A stretch of DNA of 11,106 nt from Micavibrio sp. (GTDB lineage Bacteria; Pseudomonadota; Alphaproteobacteria; Micavibrionales; Micavibrionaceae). The notes beneath the pieces were generated by a model. That model was given only the letters and a program-made list of their open reading frames with translations, was not told the DNA's origin and ran no database searches. The translations under genes were made by a program, and so were the position numbers. Positions within the stretch are counted from its first letter, which is position 1, and each line of letters begins with the position of its first letter. Positions 5,469-11,106 of this stretch are shown here, piece after piece. The stretch covers positions 1 to 11,106 of the forward strand of contig JAPJRC010000066.1 of NCBI GenBank assembly GCA_030824805.1, in the 5' to 3' direction.

Positions 5469-6401
5469 ATGGTTGAGGGTAATATGTTTACAGCAGGGTT
5501 TCAGAGCGCAGCACAACCGGTGGAATTGGCAAAGCCTTCGGAAAGGTTTTGCGAAATTACCCGCGAGGCACCAGATTATATAGTGGCACAGCTGGTCGGA
5601 AATGACCGTGTGCATCGCAGGGGTGTTGATTCCATCGACGATTTGCGCCGTTGCCGTCTCGGCGGGGATGCGTTTGACCGCACCTGCTTTGCGATTGTCG
5701 ATGAAGATGTCGTGCACAGTGCGATCTACATTTATAAATCCTATACGCCCGTGGAGAGCGACCGCCGCATCTTTGGCAATGTCTCGGATATTCTGCGCGA
5801 TAAAACCAGGCAACAGGGCGAGACCCCATCCTCCCTTATTTTTTATTCCATCAGCAACATCACGAACGCACCGGGCGTTGGGCAGTATCTGGTGCGCGAT
5901 CTGCATGCGCATTTGCGCCTAACGCATCCTTTTGCGATGGCATCAACATTGTCCCCGCTGCGCACTTTCGATGAAAGCTTTACGTCCGAGCGCAAAGAGA
6001 AATTTTTGGCGATGCCGGAAGCCGATCAAAAACGCACCATTCTCAGCTATCTCCTGACCGGCCAAAACGCCGTACAACAATTCCATATGGGTAACGGAGC
6101 CCGCATCGCCGATATCAAACTGAATGCCGGCGATCGTTCCTTTGATGATAAGACCGGCGCGGAACGCACACACATAGCCATGGTGAATTATGCCTATGAT
6201 ATGGATGCGCCCACATTGCTTGCGAATGCGCAGAGCTTTGCCGCGACAAAAAAATTGATCCGCAACACGGAAATATCCGAGCAGGACCGAGCACTGGCCG
6301 TGCGCCAATCCCTGTGGCCGCTGGTCTCGCGTGAAATTATCGAGGATATCGGTATGGACCCCAAAACCGCACGCCAGATGAATCCCGGCTTGTCGATGTA
6401 G
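5469..6401 (+). CDS. Compact malonyl-CoA-decarboxylase-like protein (310 aa)
   Basis: Malonyl-CoA decarboxylase converts malonyl-CoA to acetyl-CoA and CO2. Several of its blocks appear in order: RTCFAIV (about 71-77), the strand FYSISN (125-130), TLSPLRTF with the candidate catalytic Ser162, QFHMGNGARI with the candidate catalytic His206, and VNYAYD (239-244). In the known enzymes a Ser in the TLSP block and a His in the FHLxNGA block are the active-site pair, and both are kept. The protein is clearly shorter than standard bacterial and mitochondrial enzymes (roughly 400-490 residues) and seems to lack the helical N-terminal oligomerisation domain. Activity or another acyl-CoA substrate is thus uncertain. 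The start may be ATG 5469 (AAGG upstream) or ATG 5484 (GAGGG upstream). It ends 1 nt from the convergent methyltransferase gene. Confidence 0.75.
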   Translation: MVEGNMFTAGFQSAAQPVELAKPSERFCEITREAPDYIVAQLVGNDRVHRRGVDSIDDLRRCRLGGDAFDRTCFAIVDEDVVHSAIYIYKSYTPVESDRRIFGNVSDILRDKTRQQGETPSSLIFYSISNITNAPGVGQYLVRDLHAHLRLTHPFAMASTLSPLRTFDESFTSERKEKFLAMPEADQKRTILSYLLTGQNAVQQFHMGNGARIADIKLNAGDRSFDDKTGAERTHIAMVNYAYDMDAPTLLANAQSFAATKKLIRNTEISEQDRALAVRQSLWPLVSREIIEDIGMDPKTARQMNPGLSM

Positions 6402-6402
6402 T

Positions 6403-7317
6403 TCAATTACGGCATGCGACAAAAACCATGCCGCGGATATAATCCCGGCCGTCTTTGCGCAGATGGACATGGTCGCATTGCAATATTGTGAAATCAGCGG
6501 CCTGTAAAATGCGCGTTATATATTCCTTTGTGTGGGAATAGCGATGATCCGGCGTTAGTATCCATTCTTTGCTGCTGTCCTGCAATTCCTGAACGCTGAA
6601 ACTGAAAATACCTTTGGTCGGCATTTGTGCGGCAATTTGCGTGAAAGAACTTTTTAGATCGCCGATATACACAAATACATCAGCGCTTAAAACGAGATCG
6701 AACTTCCGCGCATTTGTTTTGAGGAATGCATCGATATCGAACGTCTGTAAATCGTCATACAATTTTTTTTGTTGTGCTATTGCGATCATGCCGGGCGAAA
6801 GGTCAACACCCGTCATATGATTTGTCCGTCCACGAAAAAGCTCTGCCGCGAGGCCAGTGCCGCACCCCAGATCCAGCAATGATTCAAAATTTTCCGGGTG
6901 GTGTTTGTTAATCGCATCGGCAAGCAAGGACGGCGTATTGTATTCGAGTGTATCGACAAGTGCTTTCTCGAAACGCGGCGCATACTGGTCGAACAGGCTC
7001 TGCACATAGGCCAGCGGCATTGTTTGCGGTGCGGGCGATCCCATCAGTGATAGCTTGATCGAAGCACCCATAATATCCGACTGGTCAAGCGCAAGGTAGG
7101 ATGCAAAGGCTTTGCCGGCTTCTTCGTTTCTTTGAAGCTGGCGCAGGCTCTCACCAAGATAGAAATGCAAGGGCGGCCATTGCGGGGCGAGTTCTATAGC
7201 TTGCTGCAACAGGTCTGCAGCGGCTTCATGTTCATGCGCGGCCGCATAATCCATGGCCATGGCATACCGTCGGTCGGCCATTAAATCACCGGAACTGTTC
7301 CCGAAAAACACTGTCAT
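6403..7317 (-). CDS. TPR-repeat SAM-dependent methyltransferase (304 aa)
   Basis: The N-terminal part (about residues 15-85) has tetratricopeptide-like helices, with EAAADLLQQAIELAPQWPPL and an HFYLGESLRQLQRNEEAGKA segment, which usually bind protein partners. A class I methyltransferase domain follows: motif I LLDLGCGTG (147-155), the acidic residue after strand 2 in GVDLS (D172) that binds the SAM ribose, and motif 4 FDLVLSADVFVYIG (206-219). This layout matches the predicted TPR-methyltransferases of COG4976. The substrate is not known and cannot be read from sequence. It is cytoplasmic, with no signal peptide. The start at 7317 has AGG 5 nt upstream. It is convergent with the malonyl-CoA-decarboxylase-like gene and divergent from ppa. 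Confidence 0.88.
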   Translation of the reverse strand: MTVFFGNSSGDLMADRRYAMAMDYAAAHEHEAAADLLQQAIELAPQWPPLHFYLGESLRQLQRNEEAGKAFASYLALDQSDIMGASIKLSLMGSPAPQTMPLAYVQSLFDQYAPRFEKALVDTLEYNTPSLLADAINKHHPENFESLLDLGCGTGLAAELFRGRTNHMTGVDLSPGMIAIAQQKKLYDDLQTFDIDAFLKTNARKFDLVLSADVFVYIGDLKSSFTQIAAQMPTKGIFSFSVQELQDSSKEWILTPDHRYSHTKEYITRILQAADFTILQCDHVHLRKDGRDYIRGMVFVACRN

Positions 7318-7325
7318 TCCAGCCT

Positions 7326-7354
7326 GTTATAGAGGAGGGGGTGCTTTGCGTCCA
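7326..7354 (-). promoter_or_regulatory. Possible promoter of the methyltransferase gene
   Basis: On the minus strand TGGACG (7349-7354), a 17-bp spacer and TATAAC (7326-7331). The -10 box ends 8 nt before the ATG at 7317, so the leader would be only about two bases long. Confidence 0.4.
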
Positions 7355-7377
7355 GTCATGGCAAACAATAGAATTTG

Positions 7378-7406
7378 CTGGCATAAGCGGGCAAAATCCG
7401 TATAGT
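7378..7406 (+). promoter_or_regulatory. Possible promoter of ppa
   Basis: CTGGCA (7378-7383), a 17-bp spacer and TATAGT (7401-7406). It would give a leader of about 25 nt containing the ribosome site AGAGGGA (7424-7430). Confidence 0.4.
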
Positions 7407-7438
7407 TGCGCCGCAACACAAATAGAGGGACTGCGCTT

Positions 7439-7972
7439 ATGAGCTTAAAGGATGTCAGCATCGGTAAAAACGTGCCGGAGGACGTTAACGTCCTGATCGA
7501 AAACCCGCGCGGAGGCGATCCGGTTAAATATGAAATGGACAAGGAATCCGGTTTTATCTTTGTTGACCGTTTCCTGCACACGGCTATGCGCTATCCAGGC
7601 AATTACGGCTTTATCCCGCACACGCTTTCCGGCGACGGCGACCCAGTGGACGTGCTGGTTCTCGGTGCCGTTCCCGTTATGCCGGGCGCAATTCTGCGTT
7701 CGCGCCCCGTTGGCGTTATTCTGATGGAAGATGAAAGCGGTACGGATGAAAAAATCATTGCCGTTCCGGTGGCCAAGCTGTTTCCGTACCACGACAATGT
7801 TGAAGACTATACGGATATACGCCCGATCCTGCGCGAACAGATTGAGCATTTCTTCACGCACTACAAAGACCTTGAGAAGGGCAAATGGGTAAAAGTTATC
7901 CGTTGGGGCAATGCGGCCGAAGCCAAACAATTGATTCTGGATGGTATAGAGCGCGCGAAAAAATCCGCCTGA
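7439..7972 (+). CDS. ppa: Inorganic pyrophosphatase, family I (177 aa)
   Basis: This cytoplasmic enzyme hydrolyses pyrophosphate to two phosphates, pulling forward DNA, RNA and protein synthesis. The family signature DGDPVDVLV is at 66-74. Every active-site residue known from the Escherichia coli enzyme is present at +1 offset: E21, K30, E32, R44, Y52, Y56, D66, D68, D71, D98, D103, K105, Y142 and K143. Length is normal (E. coli 175 residues). ATG 7439 is chosen because AGAGGGA lies 8 nt upstream; the in-frame extension to 7406 has no such site. The gene is alone, followed by a hairpin terminator. It is expected to be fully active and probably essential. Confidence 0.97.
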   Translation: MSLKDVSIGKNVPEDVNVLIENPRGGDPVKYEMDKESGFIFVDRFLHTAMRYPGNYGFIPHTLSGDGDPVDVLVLGAVPVMPGAILRSRPVGVILMEDESGTDEKIIAVPVAKLFPYHDNVEDYTDIRPILREQIEHFFTHYKDLEKGKWVKVIRWGNAAEAKQLILDGIERAKKSA

Positions 7973-8013
7973 GGCTTGATTGCGCGTGAGCGCGTTCTAT
8001 ATGATGTTTTAGG

Positions 8014-8050
8014 AAGGCCGGATTGAAACAAAACCGGCCTTTCTTGTTTT
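8014..8050 (+). terminator. Intrinsic terminator after ppa
   Basis: A perfect 8-bp stem AAGGCCGG/CCGGCCTT (8014-8021 and 8034-8041) with a 12-nt loop is followed by a T-rich stretch broken by C and G. It begins 41 nt after the ppa stop. Confidence 0.75.
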
Positions 8051-8110
8051 AAAAAACCTTTTATTTTCAAAAATTAAGCGCGTTTTTTTGAAAAAACTGC
8101 TGTTTTGGCA

Positions 8111-8139
8111 TTGCATTCAAAGCGGTCAGGGCCTATAAA
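8111..8139 (+). promoter_or_regulatory. Possible promoter of the initiator tRNA
   Basis: TTGCAT (8111-8116), a 17-bp spacer and TATAAA (8134-8139), about 24 nt before the mature tRNA 5' end. The -10 box is good, the -35 box poor. Confidence 0.4.
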
Positions 8140-8163
8140 CACGAACCGTTTACTTTCCCTTGT

Positions 8164-8240
<77 letters not shown>

Positions 8241-8301
8241 ATCTTTCGAATGATTTCAATGCCTTGTAAATCCTTCGTTAAACATAATCCGGCATAATTG
8301 G

Positions 8302-8323
8302 ACTTACCCACTACTTACCCACT
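8302..8323 (+). repeat. Two tandem 11-bp repeats upstream of the integrase
   Basis: ACTTACCCACT occurs twice without a gap (8302-8312 and 8313-8323). A third, near-identical copy, ACTTACCCAGT, lies at 8360-8370 inside the start of the integrase gene. Their position between the tRNA and the integrase suits arm-type integrase sites or an operator controlling the integrase; this role is inferred. Confidence 0.6.
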
Positions 8324-8347
8324 TTTAGTGTGCAGGGGAGTTATGCC

Positions 8348-9616
8348 ATGGATCAAACGACTTACCCAGTTTTAGGCGGCAAGGCCTACGTTTTTAGACG
8401 TCCCAAAAGTTCCTATTGGTACTGTGCCGCGTACTTGCGCGGGAGGAACCACCGCGCCTCTACGAAAGAAACGATACTGCATCAGGCCATCCACTTTGCA
8501 GAGGAGTGGTATTTCGAGCTGCGCGGCCTTGCCAGCGTGGGGGTGCTCGGAATACCCCAAAAGACAGAGAAGACGTTCCGCGAAGTCGCGGATCAATTCA
8601 TCAAAGAATACTCGACTATCACCGAAGGCCAGCGCAGCCCTGCATGGGTAAGAGGGCATGTGGGGCGTTTGCGCGTTCACTTGCTGCCTTTCTTTGGCGA
8701 TCTGCCTATCTCCAAAGTCACAGGCAGCAAGGTGCAGGAATACCGCGTATTCCGCATGACCCCGCTGAAAGAAAAGAATCCCAATGCAAAAGATAACAGG
8801 ACATTCAAAGAAGGCGCGCTTCCCGCGCCGAAAACCTTACACAATGAAATTGTGACCTTGAATCAGGTTTTGAAAACAGCCCTTCGACACGAATGGCTGG
8901 AGAGCATTCCCGACACATCCAAACCCTTCAAACTTTCAGGAAAAGTATCGCATCGCGCCTGGTTCGGCCCGAAAGAATATAAACAGCTTTATGAAGCCAC
9001 GCGAAAGAATGCAAAAGAAGCCCTGCCGCAATTCAAATGGCCGGCAGAGCAATTACACGACTATGTTTTGTTTATGGGTAATACGGGACTTCGCCCAGAT
9101 GAGGCGAAGAATTTGCAGCATCGAGACATAGAGATTGTCGAAGATGCGGCAACAGGGGAGCGCATCCTCGTGATAGAGGTACGAGGTAAGCGCGGCGTGG
9201 GATATTGCAAAAGCACGGCGGGGGCGGTTCGCCCCTATGAGCGGCTTTTGCAACGCGCCAAACAGGGCAAGGGTAAAGATGGACAGCCAGTCTATCCGCA
9301 GCCCATGGATAAGGTCTTCCCCGGAAGCCATGTTAAAATGTTTAAATCCATTCTTGATAAAGAAAAGCTAAGAAAAGACCGGGATGGAAAAGCCCGGACC
9401 TCCTACAGCCTTCGCCATACGTATATTTGTATGCGTTTGTTGGAAGGGGCTGATATTTATCAAATCGCCAAAAATTGCCGCACGAGTGTCGAGATGATCG
9501 AGAAGCATTACGCCGCGCATTTGAAAAATACGCTGGATGCCTCGGCTATTAATGTGAAGAAGACGGGATATTCTTTGGCGAAGAACCAGTCTGATGAAAT
9601 AAACAGTGGGTTCTAG
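8348..9616 (+). CDS. Tyrosine recombinase (island integrase, 422 aa)
   Basis: The enzyme would insert and excise the island by recombination at the tRNA. Residues about 70-180 resemble the SAM-like core-binding domain, and residues 210-390 the catalytic domain. Catalytic blocks: R249 in GNTGLRPDEA, a beta-strand Lys in the GKRG segment, SLRHT with R356 and H357, and the nucleophile Y388 in MIEKHYAAHL. The box II position usually His is Tyr (YSLRH), and the LGH block reads NCRTS; both resemble a known branch of bacterial integrases rather than decay. ATG 8348 is chosen because AGGGGAG lies 7 nt upstream; a GTG at 8330 overlaps that site. The gene directly follows tRNA-fMet and converges on the cyclodipeptide synthase gene. 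Confidence 0.93.
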   Translation: MDQTTYPVLGGKAYVFRRPKSSYWYCAAYLRGRNHRASTKETILHQAIHFAEEWYFELRGLASVGVLGIPQKTEKTFREVADQFIKEYSTITEGQRSPAWVRGHVGRLRVHLLPFFGDLPISKVTGSKVQEYRVFRMTPLKEKNPNAKDNRTFKEGALPAPKTLHNEIVTLNQVLKTALRHEWLESIPDTSKPFKLSGKVSHRAWFGPKEYKQLYEATRKNAKEALPQFKWPAEQLHDYVLFMGNTGLRPDEAKNLQHRDIEIVEDAATGERILVIEVRGKRGVGYCKSTAGAVRPYERLLQRAKQGKGKDGQPVYPQPMDKVFPGSHVKMFKSILDKEKLRKDRDGKARTSYSLRHTYICMRLLEGADIYQIAKNCRTSVEMIEKHYAAHLKNTLDASAINVKKTGYSLAKNQSDEINSGF

Positions 9617-9625
9617 CGCTAAAAG

Positions 9626-9655
9626 CACAAGCGGCGATTGCTCAAACCGCTTGTG
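9626..9655 (-). terminator. Hairpin between integrase and cyclodipeptide synthase genes
   Basis: A perfect 9-bp stem CACAAGCGG/CCGCTTGTG with a 12-nt loop. On the minus strand it is followed by CTTTTAGC, a short T run, so it more likely terminates the leftward operon. It overlaps the last codons of the synthase gene. Confidence 0.55.
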
Positions 9656-10388
9656 ATACACTTATAAAGGTGTCCGGTGTATTATTGTTCGCGTAAGACT
9701 TGTTTTTCACGAAATCGACCCTCAGGCATTCGGCAGAACGAAATTCCTCTGCTAAGGATATGTTTAAAGTTGCGAGAACTTCAAATATTTCCATGAACCA
9801 CGAGCCAGGATAAACATCAATGGCTCTTTCTCTAGAAAACATAAGAGCAAAAGCAGCTAATTCTTCCAAAATGTATTTAACAGACACTTTAACTGCATCA
9901 GGATTGGACAATCCAAATTGTCTAACTGAAAACTCTAATGCCTTTGCCTCTACCGTAGCTCTAAAGTACTCATTCGCATCAAATTGCTTCTGAATCACGT
10001 GACGAGCATCTGCATAGGCCGTATCATTAATCCAATCATTCCAGCGCGTAATAATCTTGTTTGGCAGAATATCTATCGCTTTCTGATTTTTGTGCAGCCA
10101 ATAATTACCCATATCAAGCGAGGCCTGATAGGCGCTAGATTCACTCATGCCTCTATAAAAAGACAAATTGTGTCTTTGAAGCGTGTCGGAAACAATGAGA
10201 ATAACTTTTTCAAATCTTGCAGCGGCCCACTCGGCCAAAGCAAAAAATTTATCGCCATCGTGTTTCGGATTGCCCACGCTAATCTGCAAACGTGCAGTAT
10301 CGTGTCCTTGCCACAGTCCTTTGTCTTTAACAAAAACTTTATAAGGGCCGGTTTGGGCTGCGTATTGAATAGATTTAAAATTTTTCAT
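9642..10388 (-). CDS. tRNA-dependent cyclodipeptide synthase, XYP-like (248 aa)
   Basis: Enzymes of this family take two aminoacyl groups from charged tRNAs and join them into a cyclic dipeptide (diketopiperazine). The sequence shows the family's features in order: S37 in LQISVGN, the expected nucleophile that carries the first aminoacyl group; KVILIVSDTLQRHNL (61-75); RWNDWINDT (115-123); Y172 and E176 in KYILEELA, matching AlbC Tyr178 and Glu182; and Y193-P194 in VYPGSW, matching positions 202-203. Tyr-Pro there defines the XYP subfamily. N40, four residues into the S37 block, is the residue expected in the other (NYH) subfamily. Length is normal. The start overlaps the regulator gene by 14 nt and its own ribosome site is weak, so translation is probably coupled. 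No oxidase, P450 or methyltransferase partner is visible. The product cannot be predicted from here. Confidence 0.88.
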   Translation of the reverse strand: MKNFKSIQYAAQTGPYKVFVKDKGLWQGHDTARLQISVGNPKHDGDKFFALAEWAAARFEKVILIVSDTLQRHNLSFYRGMSESSAYQASLDMGNYWLHKNQKAIDILPNKIITRWNDWINDTAYADARHVIQKQFDANEYFRATVEAKALEFSVRQFGLSNPDAVKVSVKYILEELAAFALMFSRERAIDVYPGSWFMEIFEVLATLNISLAEEFRSAECLRVDFVKNKSYANNNTPDTFISVSQAV

Positions 10389-11016
10389 TGGCGTTGCTCT
10401 TCTTTGGCTGCTCTAAGACATCCCACATGAGATCAAATAAATTTTTCCATGTTTTGGCTAAAAGAGGGTCTTTGAAGACAAGCGCCTTCGTGTTTGCATC
10501 AGTGCAAACCGCAACCTTGTCTCCGTAGATAAGGGAGACATAGTTATTAAAGCGCTCCTTGGGCATATAACGATATTCGTTAAGAGGCCCCATCAGGTAC
10601 GTGTTACCTTCTTCAACGAGCTGACGCATTTGCACGCCATTACTCCGAATTTTCTTATAAAGATCATTTACCTCAGGGGGAGACTTACTATCATCGGCGC
10701 ACATCAGCAGCAGTTCAGGATTTTTGGTGTTCGCCAAGCTGAAATAAACGTCATCCAGCAAACGTAAATACCAATTATCTCCATCGATAACAGAGATAAC
10801 GTTTTCCTTCAGTTCAACGCCATGCTCTGTGAAAACGACACCCGCCATTTCAAAGGCGGATTGAATGGCATCGAGCGTTGTACTCTTACCTTTGTTCTCG
10901 CCTTTTTCGATTTTGGAAATTGCCGCGACCGTCAGGCCGACCCGCTCGGCCACATCCTTTTGGTCCCAGCCTAATAAGGCTCTGGCGGCGGCGATCTGAT
11001 TTCCCTTGGGCAGCAT
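10375..11016 (-). CDS. XRE-family regulator with a C-terminal TrmB-like domain (213 aa)
   Basis: Residues about 5-62 form an XRE helix-turn-helix (ARALLGWDQKDVAERVGLTV, AAISKIEKGE), followed by the common AFEMAGVVFTEHGVELK linker. The C-terminal half is not standard for XRE repressors. Its end, NNYVSLIYGDKVAVCTDANT then LVFKDPLLAKTWKNLFDLMW, recalls the ligand-sensing domain seen in TrmB-type and related regulators; this is a pattern-based guess. ATG 11016 is chosen because GGAG lies 6 nt upstream; the longer reading from 11055 lacks one. It is the first gene of the operon, overlapping the cyclodipeptide synthase gene by 14 nt, so it most likely controls that gene and itself. A 13-bp palindrome over its promoter fits autoregulation. 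Confidence 0.85.
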   Translation of the reverse strand: MLPKGNQIAAARALLGWDQKDVAERVGLTVAAISKIEKGENKGKSTTLDAIQSAFEMAGVVFTEHGVELKENVISVIDGDNWYLRLLDDVYFSLANTKNPELLLMCADDSKSPPEVNDLYKKIRSNGVQMRQLVEEGNTYLMGPLNEYRYMPKERFNNYVSLIYGDKVAVCTDANTKALVFKDPLLAKTWKNLFDLMWDVLEQPKKSNANEKF

Positions 11017-11034
11017 TATTTTCTCCGTTTTTAG

Positions 11035-11063
11035 GATAATAATTATCTGCCGCATTAAATCAA
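11035..11063 (-). promoter_or_regulatory. Promoter and palindromic operator of the regulator-synthase operon
   Basis: On the minus strand TTGATT (11058-11063), a 16-bp spacer and TATTAT (11036-11041). A perfect 13-bp palindrome, GATAATAATTATC (11035-11047), covers the -10 box, where a bound XRE protein would block transcription. The expected leader is about 13 nt and carries the GGAG ribosome site. Confidence 0.5.
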
Positions 11064-11106
11064 TATATTTTTTAATTAAATATTAACACTTTACATATAT
11101 CTATTC

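Noticed and set aside
5457..5912. Minus-strand frame of 151 codons
   Set aside because: It is antisense to the malonyl-CoA-decarboxylase-like gene, whose motifs are clear in the plus frame.
7445..7930. Minus-strand frame of 161 codons
   Set aside because: It is antisense to ppa, which keeps every known active-site residue.
9984..10430. Plus-strand frame of 148 codons
   Set aside because: It is antisense to the cyclodipeptide synthase and shows no domain or start signal.

Overview
The window looks like the chromosome of a Gram-negative bacterium of moderate GC content, most likely an alphaproteobacterium. This rests on the style of the 23S/5S rRNA sequences, the initiator tRNA, an Escherichia-type family I pyrophosphatase and a TPR-methyltransferase of COG4976 type. 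The taxon is an inference; no marker here fixes the genus.

Layout. Positions 1-672 hold the 3' end of a 23S rRNA gene, a 5S rRNA gene and a clean intrinsic terminator. Next (687-1545) come two overlapping reading frames that together look like a frameshifted M48/HtpX-like membrane zinc protease, and a 46-residue unknown protein. A bidirectional terminator separates these from a leftward gene for a secreted protein of unknown function (1608-2129).

Positions 2180-5376 are a complete transposable element. It has perfect 20-bp terminal inverted repeats, an 8-bp target duplication (ACCTTTTG) on both sides, and a single-ORF IS1-family DDE transposase at its right end. About two thirds of it is cargo: a HigB-like toxin, a HigA-like antitoxin fused to an ImmA/IrrE-type metallopeptidase domain, a tightly coupled third gene of unknown function, and a small convergent basic protein. 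Both rightward promoters of the element place the -10 box exactly 6 nt before an ATG, which suggests leaderless mRNAs.

Positions 5469-7972 look like ordinary chromosomal genes: a compact malonyl-CoA-decarboxylase-like protein, a convergent TPR-SAM methyltransferase, and inorganic pyrophosphatase (ppa). An initiator tRNA-fMet gene (8164-8240) follows.

Right after the tRNA is a tyrosine recombinase, and then a leftward two-gene operon: an XRE-type regulator overlapping by 14 nt a cyclodipeptide synthase (CDPS). The CDPS joins aminoacyl groups taken from charged tRNAs into a cyclic dipeptide. This is the left end of a probable genomic island integrated at the initiator tRNA gene; its right end lies outside the window. 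The most notable item is this regulator-CDPS pair. The CDPS combines the Tyr-Pro signature of the XYP subfamily with an Asn at the position typical of the NYH subfamily. The second is the IS1-family transposon carrying a three-gene toxin-antitoxin-like operon.
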